Positions 17,230 to 26,989 are shown, counted from the stretch's first letter. The stretch is 64,000 bases of DNA from JACCXG01 sp963750935 (GCA_963750935.1 CAVVSR010000005.1:70959-134958), one strand, 5' to 3'. Notes: generated by a model from the sequence alone, not told the origin. Program-made: numbers and translations.

Positions 17230-17883
17230 TCAGTGCTTGTGCGTCGCGGTCTGCGGGTGATGCTTGCAGGTCACCTTGGGATTGAACTGGGCGAAGACGC
17301 CGTTCGGGTTCTCGCGATACAGCCAGACGTGCCGATCGAAGTGCGGCTCGAACATGTGCGCTTCGTCGATCGTGGTCTTCGGATCGTCGGCCATCGTGTC
17401 CCACTTCACGCCGTGGAACGTCGGCGGCGCGGTGTTCCCGGCCGTCTTCCACGCGGCGGCGAACACGAGGTTCTCGACCGCGACCAGCTCCAGCGAGCCG
17501 TTCGCCTGCGGTTCGTAGATGAGGATGCTCGGCTTCCTGAAATCCGTGTGCGTGCCAGTGCCGTTGACGCGCGGCGCCGGCGGTGCGGTGATGCCCAGCA
17601 TGTCGGGGCGGAAGTAGTGCACGCCCATCGCCCCGAGCTTGGCGGGGCGTCCCATCATCTCGGCCGAATCACACAGGTCCATCGGATCGCGAATGTAGCC
17701 TTCGGCGAGCGCGACCTTCACGTCGCGGAAGCGTTCGGTCGCCTGGCGAACTTCGTCGAGGGTCGGCTCACCGGGGCCAGGGACCGAACGTCCCTTGGAG
17801 GACGCGGCCGCGCCGGCGGCAAGCGCTGCGGACATGGTCAAAGCGGCGAGACTGGCAATCGCGAATGTGCTGCGGGTCTTCAT
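17230..17883 (-). CDS. Secreted protein of unknown function
   Basis: 217 residues with a clear signal peptide (MKTRSTFAIASLAALTMSAALAAGAAAS). The mature part includes ATERFRDVKVALAEGYI, DLCDSAEMMG, GAMGVHYFRPDMLG, and SILIYEPQANGSLELVAVE, and ends in a His-rich tail (CKHHPQTATHKH). The AEGY...MGVHY...LIYEP pattern recurs in exported hypothetical proteins of soil bacteria, for which I know no established function. The histidines and two cysteines could bind metal. It stands alone between the heptamer element and corA. Confidence 0.6.
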   Translation of the reverse strand: MKTRSTFAIASLAALTMSAALAAGAAASSKGRSVPGPGEPTLDEVRQATERFRDVKVALAEGYIRDPMDLCDSAEMMGRPAKLGAMGVHYFRPDMLGITAPPAPRVNGTGTHTDFRKPSILIYEPQANGSLELVAVENLVFAAAWKTAGNTAPPTFHGVKWDTMADDPKTTIDEAHMFEPHFDRHVWLYRENPNGVFAQFNPKVTCKHHPQTATHKH

Positions 17884-18093
17884 GATCCTTCACTGCCTCT
17901 TTTGCCGGCCTTGAAAAGGCTCAACCGGGATTACCGAAGCGAGCCGGCCGGCGTATCTGGAGGAGTTAGACGGAGGCGGCGGCGTCAGGTTCGGGGGCGG
18001 TGTCGCGCGGAACAGGTATTTTCATGTGGAAGCGGTGCCACAAGAGGCCCGCGGCGGCGCCCTCAACGAGCCTTGGCTACGAGGTCGTCAACC

Positions 18094-19140
18094 TCAGAGC
18101 CACTGCCGCCGCTTGAACAAGACGTACAGGGCCACCGACAGCAGCAGCATCAATATCAAGGCGCCGTGGTAGCCCAACCTCCAGCGCAGCTCCGGGATGT
18201 AGTAGAAGTTCATGCCGTAGATCGTGCCGACGAGGGTCGGCGCGAAGAAGATCGCCGCCCAGGCGGAGATTTTCTTGATCTCTTCGTTCTGCGCGTAGCT
18301 CGCTTCGGTCAGCCGCTTGACCTCGACGTTCTGCGCCTGACCCACCAGCGCGGCGTTGACCGTGAGGACGGTCTGGTAGAACTCGATGACGCCCTGGAGG
18401 TACTCCCGCTCACCGTCCGCCAGCGCGCGCACGCGGTCGAACTGATCGGCGGTGTCGGCCACCAGCGACAGACCGCCGGGTGGTATCCGGGTGAGGCCCG
18501 CCATCCGTCCATAGATCGCAGTGCTCAACGCGGCCATGGTCCGCACGGCGAGGAGGCCATGGCGGGCGCGGAACAGATCGGTGATGAATTCCTCCGGATC
18601 GCCAACGTCACCGGCCGTCACCCGCTGCTCGAGTTTCCAGACGTCGCGCGTCATCACTTCGACGAAGGCCTCTTGATTCCGGGCCAGCGCGGACACGATG
18701 GCATGTGAGAGGTCGAAGGCTGACGCGGGGTGGAATCGCCCGGCCGCGATCCGCGCGTACACCGCCCGTGTCTCCCGCAGCGCCATCTCGGGATCGACCG
18801 CCGGGTTGATGGGGCCGTGCACGGTGACCAGGTAGTTCCGCCCGATCAACTGGTCGAGCTCGAGGTAGTGCACGTGCCCGCGCTGCCCCAGCTCGGGGGC
18901 GTGCAGCACGATCAGGACGTGGTCTCCGTAGCCGTGCACCTTCGGAACGCGATTGCGCTGCACGCAGTCCCGAATCGCAAACGGATGGAAGGCGAACACC
19001 TCGGACAGCACGCGCGCGCTCGCCTCGTCGCAGTTCGGGATATCGACCCAGACCAGCCCGGTCTCCTGCTGGAGCAGTGACGCCAGTTCCGCGGGATCGC
19101 GGTCTTCAACGCTCTGCTCGGTCACCAGGCGAACGTTCAT
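18094..19140 (-). CDS. corA: CorA family magnesium/divalent cation transporter
   Basis: 348 residues. The cytosolic funnel domain (WVDIPNCDEASARVL, HPFAIRDCVQRNRVPKV, DHVLIVLHA) precedes a long stalk helix (about 200-280) and two C-terminal membrane helices. The first helix carries the selectivity-filter signature YGMNF in LVGTIYGMNFYYIPEL; the second is ALILMLLLSVALYVLF with the basic tail KRRQWL. CorA forms homopentameric Mg2+ channels in the inner membrane. The 230 bp upstream shows no recognised Mg2+ leader. Length is normal for the family. Confidence 0.92.
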   Translation of the reverse strand: MNVRLVTEQSVEDRDPAELASLLQQETGLVWVDIPNCDEASARVLSEVFAFHPFAIRDCVQRNRVPKVHGYGDHVLIVLHAPELGQRGHVHYLELDQLIGRNYLVTVHGPINPAVDPEMALRETRAVYARIAAGRFHPASAFDLSHAIVSALARNQEAFVEVMTRDVWKLEQRVTAGDVGDPEEFITDLFRARHGLLAVRTMAALSTAIYGRMAGLTRIPPGGLSLVADTADQFDRVRALADGEREYLQGVIEFYQTVLTVNAALVGQAQNVEVKRLTEASYAQNEEIKKISAWAAIFFAPTLVGTIYGMNFYYIPELRWRLGYHGALILMLLLSVALYVLFKRRQWL

Positions 19141-19370
19141 CGGCTCACACCTCTCGGGAGCGTTGACTCGTGCATGGGGCCCCGCATTCCCGGAACAGGG
19201 CCGGGATCCTGGGCCGAGTCTACAGGATCGACGCTCAACCCCATCAGCGCGCCGCTGCGGGGAACGGCAGCCGGCATCTGCTGTAAGGTTATGCCCTCGA
19301 CCGAGTGCTGCGGCGGCGCGGAAGCTGGTCTGGCGAATCGCGAAGGTGCGGTGCGCAAGGAGGCGGTGCG

Positions 19371-20270
19371 ATGGCGAATGGCAGATCGAGACGGCTGGTG
19401 TGGCTGTCGGTGCTGATGCTGGCGGCGGCGATGCCGGCGGCAGCGCAGGACGGCAAGCTCAGGATCATTGCGTTCGGGGCGCATCCCGACGACAACGAGC
19501 TGCGCCTGGCCGGCACGGCGGCGAAGTGGGCGGCGCTCGGCCACCACGTCAAGTTCGTGTCGGTGACCAACGGCGACATCGGACACTGGAAGGAAGCAGG
19601 CGGACCGCTGGCGCGGCGGCGGCTGGCCGAAGCGCACGAGACCGCGAAGCTGCTCGGCATCACCACGCAGGTGCTCGATATCCACGACGGCGAGCTGGAG
19701 CCGACGCTCGAGAACCGCCGCACCATCACGCGCCTCATCCGCGACTGGCGCGCCGACATCGTGCTCGGCCACCGGCCGAACGACTACCATCCGGACCACC
19801 GCGCCGTCGGTCAGCTGGTGCAGGACGCGTCCTACATGGTGACGGTGCCCTTCTTCTGTCCCGACACGCCGCACCTCACGCGAAATCCCGTGTTCCTGTC
19901 GTATCAGGACAATTTCTCGAAGCCCAATCCCATGCAGGCCGACATCGTCGTGGCGATCGACGATGTGATCGAGAAGAAGCTGGCGGCGACGGAAGCGATG
20001 CCGTCGCAGTTCTATGAAGGCGGCGCGAACGGCGGTCCCGAGCTCGTGCCGACCGACGACGCGGGCAAGGCCGCGCGAAAGGCGCAGGTGCGCAAGGGAT
20101 TCATGAACCGCTTCGCTGGTACCGCCCAGCGGTTCCGCGCAAAACTGCAAGAGCTGTATGGCGCCGAACGTGCCGCCAAGGTGCAGTACGCCGAGGCGTT
20201 CGAGATCTCCGAATACGGCCGCCGGCCGAATACGGAGGAAATCAAGAAGCTGTTCCCGTTCTATCAATGA
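19371..20270 (+). CDS. PIG-L family deacetylase, exported
   Basis: The ATG at 19371 follows AAGGAGG by 7 nt and begins a signal peptide (RRLVWLSVLMLAAAMPAAAQ). The LmbE-like Zn-dependent fold is shown by IIAFGAHPDDNELRLAG (AHPDD zinc ligands and catalytic Asp, about residue 37) and the distal DYHPDHRAVGQ (about 140). RPNTEEIKKLFPFYQ closes the protein. Members remove acetyl groups from N-acetylglucosamine-type substrates; the signal peptide implies a periplasmic glycan substrate. It is followed after 28 bp by the nucleotidyltransferase-like gene. Confidence 0.88.
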   Translation: MANGRSRRLVWLSVLMLAAAMPAAAQDGKLRIIAFGAHPDDNELRLAGTAAKWAALGHHVKFVSVTNGDIGHWKEAGGPLARRRLAEAHETAKLLGITTQVLDIHDGELEPTLENRRTITRLIRDWRADIVLGHRPNDYHPDHRAVGQLVQDASYMVTVPFFCPDTPHLTRNPVFLSYQDNFSKPNPMQADIVVAIDDVIEKKLAATEAMPSQFYEGGANGGPELVPTDDAGKAARKAQVRKGFMNRFAGTAQRFRAKLQELYGAERAAKVQYAEAFEISEYGRRPNTEEIKKLFPFYQ

Positions 20271-20298
20271 GACCGCGGCCGCGCTCCGGGCGCCGTTC

Positions 20299-20835
20299 AT
20301 GACGTTGTTCGATCAGGTGGTCGCGTGTCTCGACGATCACTCCGTGCGCTTCACGCTCATCGGCGCCGGTGCGCTGTCGGCTCTCGGCATCAGCGACGAC
20401 ACCCTGGATCAGGAGCTGCTCGTGACGGAGTCACGCGTCCTGGGCCGTCTGTTCTGGGGTGGCGTGCCGGCATCCGTGGAGTTCGACGCGCCCAGTCCGG
20501 ACGCCGACCTCCTGGCGGGTGAAGCACGGCTCACCGCGCCAGGCGAGCGTCCCGTCCGCATCGTCGTCGGGCGCGGCAGGTGGCTCGAGGGCGTCATCGA
20601 TCGCAGCGTGATCATCGAGGAACCAGGCCGTGATCTGCCGGCTGCGGCACTCGCGGATCTGATCCTGTTGAATCTGTATTTCCGCGAAGCCGAGAACCTT
20701 GCCGCCATCCGCGCAATCCTTGGCGTCGCGGATTCCGTCGGGTTGCGTGAGGACGTCGAGAGCCGTCTCAGCTTCCTGCCGGCGGAGTGCGTGATGGGGT
20801 GGCAGCAGATCCTCGGAAAAGGAGAAGGGAGGTAA
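20299..20835 (+). CDS. Nucleotidyltransferase-like protein
   Basis: 178 residues starting MTLFDQVVACLDDHS. The core FTLIGAGALSALGISD followed by TLDQELLVTE resembles the G-[GS]...D-x-[DE] signature of the Pol-beta-like nucleotidyltransferase superfamily, including antitoxin- or AbiEii-like partners. ALADLILLNLYFREAENLAA fits the helix after the active site. The expected first acidic pair appears as D-Q-E, so activity is uncertain. It lies 28 bp after the PIG-L gene, and no toxin partner is adjacent. Confidence 0.5.
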   Translation: MTLFDQVVACLDDHSVRFTLIGAGALSALGISDDTLDQELLVTESRVLGRLFWGGVPASVEFDAPSPDADLLAGEARLTAPGERPVRIVVGRGRWLEGVIDRSVIIEEPGRDLPAAALADLILLNLYFREAENLAAIRAILGVADSVGLREDVESRLSFLPAECVMGWQQILGKGEGR

Positions 20836-20991
20836 CCTCCGTTGAGCTTCGCTTCCTCGTTGACTTCCTCGCTATCCCTAAACTAAAAAGCTTTGCGCGC
20901 CCGCGGGCGCACCTGTCTCACGCTATCTCTGCGCTAGTTACCTGAGTAGGCGAAGAGCATCACTGGCTCCGCCTGCGAACGGAGGGAAGCG
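20830..20991 (+). promoter_or_regulatory. Leader region of TonB-dependent receptor gene
   Basis: Contains the near-palindrome GGAGGTAACCTCC around 20829-20841 (overlapping the preceding stop), a perfect 14-bp palindrome GCGCCCGCGGGCGC at 20897-20910, and GGAGGG just upstream of the receptor's ATG as ribosome-binding site. The GC palindrome is a possible attenuator or terminator stem. No sigma-70 promoter could be assigned with confidence. Confidence 0.35.
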
Positions 20992-21351
20992 ATGCCACCG
21001 ACCCACCGCACATCCGTTACTCTGCTCCACAGCCTCGCGCTCGTATTGCTGAGTAGCAGCCTGGTCTTCGGACAGTCTTTCACCGCCGCCGTCCGCGGCA
21101 CTGTAAAGGATCCGTCTGGCTCTTCAGTTCCTCACGCGGTCGTCACCATCACGGATGGCGATCGAGGAACGAGTCAGACGACGGTCGCTGATGAGGCAGG
21201 CCGGTTCGCCATCAGCGCCCTGCCGCCGGGCCAGTACGTGCTGACCGTCGAGGCCGACGGCTTCAAGAAGTTCTCGAGCGGCAACTTCGCGCTCACGGTT
21301 CAGCAGCAGGCCACGGTCGATGCCCAAGTTGGATGTGGGCGCGCTCAGTGA
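20992..21351 (+). CDS. Oar-like TonB-dependent receptor, N-terminal fragment
   Basis: Signal peptide (LHSLALVLLSSSLVFGQ) plus a carboxypeptidase-regulatory-like domain: AAVRGTVKDPSGSSVPHAVV, GRFAISALPPGQYVLTVEA, TVQQQATVDAQ. The frame breaks at about 21325 (after ACGGTCGATGCCCAAG) and the protein resumes as LDVGALSETVEV in the next feature. One extra G in GCCCAAGTTGGAT would explain it. The N-terminal domain is typical of acidobacterial receptors for large or glycan-derived substrates. Confidence 0.8.
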   Translation: MPPTHRTSVTLLHSLALVLLSSSLVFGQSFTAAVRGTVKDPSGSSVPHAVVTITDGDRGTSQTTVADEAGRFAISALPPGQYVLTVEADGFKKFSSGNFALTVQQQATVDAQVGCGRAQ

Positions 21352-24300
21352 AACCGTCGAGGTCAGCGCCTCGGCCGCGCGCGTGAACACCACCATCGCC
21401 AACCTGGGACAGGTCATCGACAACCAGACCATCGTGTCTCTGCCCAACCTCGGGCGGAATCCGATGGCCTTCACCTACCTGACGCCTGGTGTGGTCGGAT
21501 CTGGAGGACGGCCGGGTGACTCCAACACGAACTTCGTCGCCAACGGTTCGCGCAACTCGACCTCCGACGTCCTGCTCGACGGCGTGACGGTGGTGACGGT
21601 GGAGCAGAACTCCGGCGTCACCGACCTGAAGTACTCGCCTGCGGTCGACTCGGTGCAGGAGTTCAAGGTGCAGACGAACTTCTTCTCCGCCGAGTTCGGC
21701 CAGACGGGCGGAGCCGTCGTGAACATGGTGACCAAGTCGGGCACCAACAGGTTCGACGGCACCGCGTATTACTTCCTGCGCCACTCCGATCTCAATGCCA
21801 ACGACTGGTTCTCGAACCGGGCGGGGCGGACCCTCCCGTATTCCCGGCGCGACCAGGCCGGCGGCGTGCTGGGCGGCCCGGTGATCAAGAACAAGACCTT
21901 CTTCTTCGCGATGTACGAGTTCACGGAGGCGAAGAGCCCGCTCACGTCCACGCGAACGGTTCCGACGGTGCTGCAACGACAGGGTGATTTCTCGCAGACC
22001 AGGAACGCCGCCGGGCAGGTGATGACGATCTACAACCCGTTCGACACGTTCGTCAACGCGCAGGGGAACATCGAACGCCGGCCGTTCCCGGGGAACGTCA
22101 TTCCGTCGAACATGCTGGATCCGATCGCCCTGAGTGCGCTGGCCTACTTCCCTCTGCCGAATACCCCGAGCACGTCGATCACCGAGACCAACAACTGGTT
22201 CGGGCAGGGCATCTCGCAGAGCGTCAACCGCCAGATGAGCATCAAGATGGATCACAACTTCTCGGAGCGGAGCCGCCTGAACGGCCGCTACAGTTATGGT
22301 CCGTATACGACGACGCCTCCGAACCTGTTCGGGGACCTGGCCCCGGCATTTCCGCTCAACAACGGTCCGATCTCCGGGAGCGTCCACTCCCTCGTCACCG
22401 AATTCACCAGGACGCAGAGCGCGACGTCACTCTGGAGCGTGCGCTACGGCTTGACCTACGCGCCCTTCACGCGGGATCCGATGGAGAGCTTCGATCTCAC
22501 CCAGCTCGGTCTCCCGCAGTACATGAAAGACCAGGCGACCTTCGACGTGTTCACGCGGTTCGCGCCCGACGGGTACAGCCCGATCGGCACGGAGGGGTGG
22601 CTCAAGATGGATCGTCAGGAGGGCGTCCACCACTTCTCGGGCTCCTACACCCAGGTGATAGGCGGACACAACCTGAAGGCCGGCGCAGAAAGCCGGTGGA
22701 ACTTCCTCGACTACGCGCAGCCCGGATATCCGTCGGGCCAGTTCACCTTCGGCAGGGGCATCACCTGCCGGGATCGTTTCTCCTGCGGCGGGACCGAGGG
22801 GAACGGCCTGGCTTCGATGCTTCTCGGCTGGCCGTCCGGTGGTGACTTCCATATCGACCCGAAGGTGTTCACCCGGTCGGCCTACTGGGGCTTCTATGTT
22901 CACGACGACTGGCGGGTCGTGCCGAAGCTCACCCTGAACCTCGGTCTGCGCTACGACTTCGACGTGCCGCGCTGGGAGACGCAGGATCGCCAGAGCTACT
23001 GGGACCTGGACGCGCAGTCGCCAATACAGGTGCCCGGCTACGACACGCGCGGCGTCATCAGGTTCGTGGACGGCGACAACCGTTCGCCGTTCGAAGGCGA
23101 CATGAACAACGTGCAGCCGCGCCTCGGCTTCGCGTACGCCCTGAATCCGCAGACGTCCATCCGCGGAGGCTACGGGCTGTTCTACACGCTGAGCCGCGCC
23201 ACCGTGTTCGGCCACACCGGCGGCGGGTTCAACGTCAACTCCACGCCCACGTTCACGCTCGACTCCAACGCCACGCGCTACGCGACGCTCGCCAATCCGT
23301 ATCCGAATGGCATGCTGCTGCCGCCAGGCCGCTCGCTGGGCGACAGCACCTACATCGGCCTTGGTGCCGGCACCATTCTGCCCAGCAACAACCGCAACCC
23401 CGAGTACCACTCGTGGAACGTGTCCGTCCAGCGCGAGGTTGGCTGGAGCTCGGTGCTCGAGGCCAACTACACGGGCAGCCGCGGCACGCACCTGTTCCTG
23501 CCGATCACGTCGCTGACCCCGCTGCCTCAGGAGTACTGGTCGATGGGGCGCACGGCCCTGAACGCCGCCGTGCCGAACCCGTTCTACGGGATCATCACCG
23601 ACCCGCAGGCCACGGCGCTGAACGGACCGACCGTGCAGCGGTTCCGCCTGCTGCGGCCGATGCCGCACTTCAACGGCGCCAACGTCGCGACATCGGAGCC
23701 GCCAATCGGCGACTCCTCGTACCATGCGATGCAGGTGAAGTGGGACAAGCGCTTCTCGCAGGGCTTCAGCGTCCTGACCCACTACACCTGGGGAAAGATG
23801 ATCGACAACAGCTCGCACAGCTCGGGCAACGTCAGCTGGCTCGGCGGCTCGACGAGCGTCCAGAACATCTGGGATCTGGACGCCGAGCGCTCGCTCTCCG
23901 CACACGACGTCGCGCATCGCGTCGCCATCGCCGGCGTGTGGCAGCTGCCGTTCGGCCGCGAGCGCAAGTGGGGTTCAGACTGGAATCGCGTGGTCGACCT
24001 GGCCCTGGGCGGGTGGAGCCTCAGCGGCGTGTTCTCGCGTCAGAGCGGAATGCCGCTCTCGGTCACGCAATCCGGAGGCTTGATCTGGGACGGCACGCAG
24101 CGTCCGGACCTGGTCGGCGACCCGAGCACCTCAGGGCCGATCCAGGAGCGGCTCAACAACTACTTCAACGCCGCGGCGTTCTCGCAGCCGGCGCCCGACG
24201 TGCCCGGCAGCACGCCCCGGACCCTCAGCTACCGCGGGCCGGCGATTCAGATCTTCGACGCCGTGCTGATGAAGAACATCACGATTCGACCCGGGCAGCG

Positions 24301-24451
24301 GCTCGAAGTCCGCATCGAGGCGCAGAACGTCCTCAACCATCCGGTGTTCGGCGATCCGAATACGAGCTTCGGATCGACGTCGTTCGGGCAGATCACCGGC
24401 ACGAAGGTCGGAGCGCGTCAGATGATGTTCGGGCTGAAGTATCACTTCTGA
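21320..24451 (+). CDS. Oar-like TonB-dependent receptor, plug and barrel
   Basis: About 1040 residues. The plug domain has LPNLGRNPMAFTYLTPGV, DVLLDGVTVVTVEQ, QEFKVQTNFFSAEFGQ and GAVVNMVTKSGTNRFDGTAY. The 22-strand barrel follows with RGGYGLFYTLS, SWNVSVQREVGWSSVLEANY, GGWSLSGVFSRQSGMPLSV and a C-terminal MMFGLKYHF (terminal Phe). The nominal start (MPKLDVG) is an artefact of the frame break; the real protein begins at 20992. Located in the outer membrane, powered by TonB-ExbBD; substrate unknown. A convergent oxidoreductase gene and a large inverted repeat lie downstream. Confidence 0.9.
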   Translation: MPKLDVGALSETVEVSASAARVNTTIANLGQVIDNQTIVSLPNLGRNPMAFTYLTPGVVGSGGRPGDSNTNFVANGSRNSTSDVLLDGVTVVTVEQNSGVTDLKYSPAVDSVQEFKVQTNFFSAEFGQTGGAVVNMVTKSGTNRFDGTAYYFLRHSDLNANDWFSNRAGRTLPYSRRDQAGGVLGGPVIKNKTFFFAMYEFTEAKSPLTSTRTVPTVLQRQGDFSQTRNAAGQVMTIYNPFDTFVNAQGNIERRPFPGNVIPSNMLDPIALSALAYFPLPNTPSTSITETNNWFGQGISQSVNRQMSIKMDHNFSERSRLNGRYSYGPYTTTPPNLFGDLAPAFPLNNGPISGSVHSLVTEFTRTQSATSLWSVRYGLTYAPFTRDPMESFDLTQLGLPQYMKDQATFDVFTRFAPDGYSPIGTEGWLKMDRQEGVHHFSGSYTQVIGGHNLKAGAESRWNFLDYAQPGYPSGQFTFGRGITCRDRFSCGGTEGNGLASMLLGWPSGGDFHIDPKVFTRSAYWGFYVHDDWRVVPKLTLNLGLRYDFDVPRWETQDRQSYWDLDAQSPIQVPGYDTRGVIRFVDGDNRSPFEGDMNNVQPRLGFAYALNPQTSIRGGYGLFYTLSRATVFGHTGGGFNVNSTPTFTLDSNATRYATLANPYPNGMLLPPGRSLGDSTYIGLGAGTILPSNNRNPEYHSWNVSVQREVGWSSVLEANYTGSRGTHLFLPITSLTPLPQEYWSMGRTALNAAVPNPFYGIITDPQATALNGPTVQRFRLLRPMPHFNGANVATSEPPIGDSSYHAMQVKWDKRFSQGFSVLTHYTWGKMIDNSSHSSGNVSWLGGSTSVQNIWDLDAERSLSAHDVAHRVAIAGVWQLPFGRERKWGSDWNRVVDLALGGWSLSGVFSRQSGMPLSVTQSGGLIWDGTQRPDLVGDPSTSGPIQERLNNYFNAAAFSQPAPDVPGSTPRTLSYRGPAIQIFDAVLMKNITIRPGQRLEVRIEAQNVLNHPVFGDPNTSFGSTSFGQITGTKVGARQMMFGLKYHF

Positions 24452-24458
24452 GCTGCGC

Positions 24459-24785
24459 GAGGTTACGGAGGCTCACGGAGTTACGGAGGTACCGGATCTT
24501 AGGAACGGAGCAACGGAGCCAACGGAGGGACCGGAGGAATTCTGTTGAACCGGTGGAGTTCGCCGGGCGCCGGCCTCCGGCGCGCGGCGGAGACTGACGG
24601 GTGAATCGCGCCGAAACGCAAGCGGCAACAGTGCTGGGTGGCTTGTGTTTTCGCGCGAGTTCACCCGTCAGTCTCGCGCGCGAAGCCGGCCCGTGGCGAA
24701 TCACGTCAGCGTGATTTCTCCGTTGTTCTTCGTTTTCTCCGTTGCTCCGTTCTGAGATCCGGTGCCTCGGTAACCTCCGTTAGCG
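24459..24785. repeat. Nested inverted-repeat element between convergent genes
   Basis: Outer imperfect arms at about 24483-24517 and 24733-24773 share ACCGGATCT, GAACGGAGCAACGGAG and reiterated ACGGAG units (at least five on the left). Inner perfect 16-bp arms GAGACTGACGGGTGAA (24590-24605) and TTCACCCGTCAGTCTC (24660-24675) enclose a 54-nt loop. The element fills the space between the receptor stop (24451) and the oxidoreductase stop (24790). No open frame of note is inside. It could be a MITE-like element or a large bidirectional terminator. Confidence 0.75.
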
Positions 24786-24789
24786 CAAA

Positions 24790-26127
24790 TTACGTCTTGT
24801 CCGGCAGCACGTAGGGCGCCCGATACGTGCGCGTCAGCAGCTTGTCGGCCTCCTCGTCGCCCACGAACCGCTCGGTCTTGTCGTCGAACTGCAGCGATCG
24901 GTTGACGCGGTACAAGATGTTGCCGAGGTGACAGAGCGTGGTCGAGAGGTGGCCCTCCTCGATGGCGGCCTTCAACGCCTCCGGCTTGCGCGAGCGGACG
25001 CAGTCGATGAAGTTCTGGAAGTGGACCTGTCCGGAATCGTCCTGGCCCTCTGCCGTCAGCACCGGACCGGGCTCGTTCTTGCGGCCGAAGAACACCTCCG
25101 CCTTGTCGTCCCCAACCCGCATCCATCCTTTCGATCCATAGACGAAGACGCCCGCGGCTTGCGGCGGGCCGGCGAACCAGTTGCGCAGGTCGCAATGGAT
25201 CTCGGTCCCGTCGGCGTACTTGTACGTCGCATACTGCGTGTTCGGCGTCGTCTGATCGGTGGGCGCCCCGGCCTCGAACAGGCCGCCGGTGCAGTGCACG
25301 GCGCGGGGATGTTCCTGCTTGCCGACCAGCCAGCGGACGGCGTCGAGCGAATGGACGGCGGTGTTGCCGAGATCGGTGGTGCCGTACTCCCAGAACCAGT
25401 GCCAGTTGTAGTGAAAGTGGTTCTCGTTGAACGGCCGTTGGGGTGCGGGCCCGAGCCACAGGTCGTAGTTGACGCCCGCCGGCGCCGGGCTGTTCGCCAC
25501 GACCCCGATCGGATCGCGTTGACGATGGATGATCGTGCGGCCTGAGTGGATCGTGCCGAGTCCGCCATCGCGCAGGAACTGCACCGCCTTCGCCAGCACG
25601 GCGCCGCTGCGCCGCTGCGTGCCGACGGCCACGACGCGGTTGTGGCGGCGGGCTGCCTCGATCATCCGTCGCCCTTCGACGATGTTGTGGCTGAGCGGCT
25701 TCTCGCAGTAGACGTCCTTGCCTGCCTGGCACGCCCAGATCGTCATCAGCGCATGCCAGTGGTCGGGCGCCGCGATCGTCACGGCGTCGACGTCGCGATT
25801 CTCGAGCACCCGCCGGAAATCGGTCTCCGTCTTCGGATTCCCGCCCCATCGCTCCTTCATGAAGGAGAGCGAGCCGGCGAAGTGCCGCTCGTCGATGTCG
25901 ACGACGTGGGTGACGCGAACGTTCTTGACCCCGGCCAGGTGCTCGTAGTGATCCTGCCCGCGGCCGCGGGCGGTCCAGGTCGGACGGCCCTTGTTGTCGC
26001 CTCTGATGCCGATGATCGCGACATTGATCGTGTCGTTCGGGCTCTGCGCCCGGACGCCTGACGGCAGCGTCGCCAGCCCGGCGGTCGCCGCCGCCGTTTT
26101 GGAGAGGAAGAGACGCCGGTTCATCAT
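24790..26127 (-). CDS. Gfo/Idh/MocA family oxidoreductase, Tat-exported
   Basis: 445 residues beginning with a twin-arginine leader (MMNRRLFLSKTAAATAGL, cleavage near VRAQ). The NAD(P)-binding fold follows (INVAIIGIRGDNKG, VTHVVDIDERHF, VDAVTIAAPDHWHALM), with the catalytic lysine in VYCEKPLSHN. The C-terminal substrate domain contains HYNWHWFWEYGTTDLGN. Length is normal for the bacterial exported group, often linked to sugar or inositol oxidation. It is divergent from the J-domain-like gene with a 66-bp gap. Substrate is not inferable. Confidence 0.92.
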   Translation of the reverse strand: MMNRRLFLSKTAAATAGLATLPSGVRAQSPNDTINVAIIGIRGDNKGRPTWTARGRGQDHYEHLAGVKNVRVTHVVDIDERHFAGSLSFMKERWGGNPKTETDFRRVLENRDVDAVTIAAPDHWHALMTIWACQAGKDVYCEKPLSHNIVEGRRMIEAARRHNRVVAVGTQRRSGAVLAKAVQFLRDGGLGTIHSGRTIIHRQRDPIGVVANSPAPAGVNYDLWLGPAPQRPFNENHFHYNWHWFWEYGTTDLGNTAVHSLDAVRWLVGKQEHPRAVHCTGGLFEAGAPTDQTTPNTQYATYKYADGTEIHCDLRNWFAGPPQAAGVFVYGSKGWMRVGDDKAEVFFGRKNEPGPVLTAEGQDDSGQVHFQNFIDCVRSRKPEALKAAIEEGHLSTTLCHLGNILYRVNRSLQFDDKTERFVGDEEADKLLTRTYRAPYVLPDKT

Positions 26128-26193
26128 GGGACGGCCTCCTTGCGATGCGCAGGCATCCTAGCAGAACTCCTGCCGCACCTTTTATGATCGGAC

Positions 26194-26942
26194 GTGGCCC
26201 TCGTCCGATCGACGCAGCCTCGAGACGACCGTGACGGCGACGTCGATCGCCTCCGCGCGCGGCTGGCCGAGCTCGACGCCGCGCTGAGCGAACGCGCCGG
26301 CGAGATCGCGCGGGCGCAATCGGACCTCGAGGCATTCAGGATCAGATACCGCCAGGAGGTCGGCCTGCTGCACGAGGAGCTCGACGCACGCTGGAGCGCG
26401 ATTGCCGAGGCCGAACTGGTCGAGCTCTCCAGGAAGCTGGACGGCGAGACCGCGGCACGCCGGGCGCCTCGGCCGAGCCCGCGGCCCGAGCCGCTGCCGC
26501 GATTCACCTCCGACGCCGTTCGCAAGCTGTTTCGCGACGTCGCCAAGATCATCCACCCCGATCTGGCCGCCGACGAGCGCGACGCGAGACCGGCGTCACA
26601 CGCTCATGGTCGAGGCCAACCGCGCCTACGCGCTGGGCGACGAGGAACGGCTGCGCTGGATACTCGACGCCTGGGAGAGCGAGTCCCGAGGCCGTTCAGG
26701 GCAGCGATCCCGACGCGGTCCGCGAGCGGCTCGTTCGCCGGATCGCGCAGATCGAGGAGCAGCTGAACGTCTACGCGGCCGATCTCGCGGCGATGCAGGA
26801 GTCGCCGTTGTGGCAGTTGAAGGCGATGGTGGACGAGGCCGCCGCGAAGGGCAAGGACCTGATGGGGGAGATGGTCACCCGTTTGAAGCGCGACATCATG
26901 CGCGCGCGCAACCGCCTGGACGCGATGCAGTGGGCGCCGTGA
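26194..26942 (+). CDS. J-domain-like coiled-coil protein (two frame breaks)
   Basis: The protein is read in three frames: an N-terminal coiled coil (VDRLRARLAELDAALSERAG) leading to VRKLFRDVAKIIHPDLA, which carries the HPD motif of J domains. After about 26585 it continues as HTLMVEANRAYALGDEERL (second half of the J domain). After about 26690 it continues as SDPDAVRERLVRRIAQIEEQL and ends MRARNRLDAMQWAP with TGA at 26940-26942. Such proteins may act as Hsp70 co-chaperones, but here only the J-like core supports that. The last 58 nt (26885-26942) are duplicated at 30471-30528 with three mismatches. Confidence 0.6.
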
Positions 26943-26989
26943 GGCGAACGGCACCGCGAGTGAGCCACGTAGCGGGGCGGCGTCGTCGC

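Noticed and set aside
19141..19370. Magnesium riboswitch or leader near corA
   Set aside because: No recognisable M-box features or convincing stem set in the 230 bp before corA.
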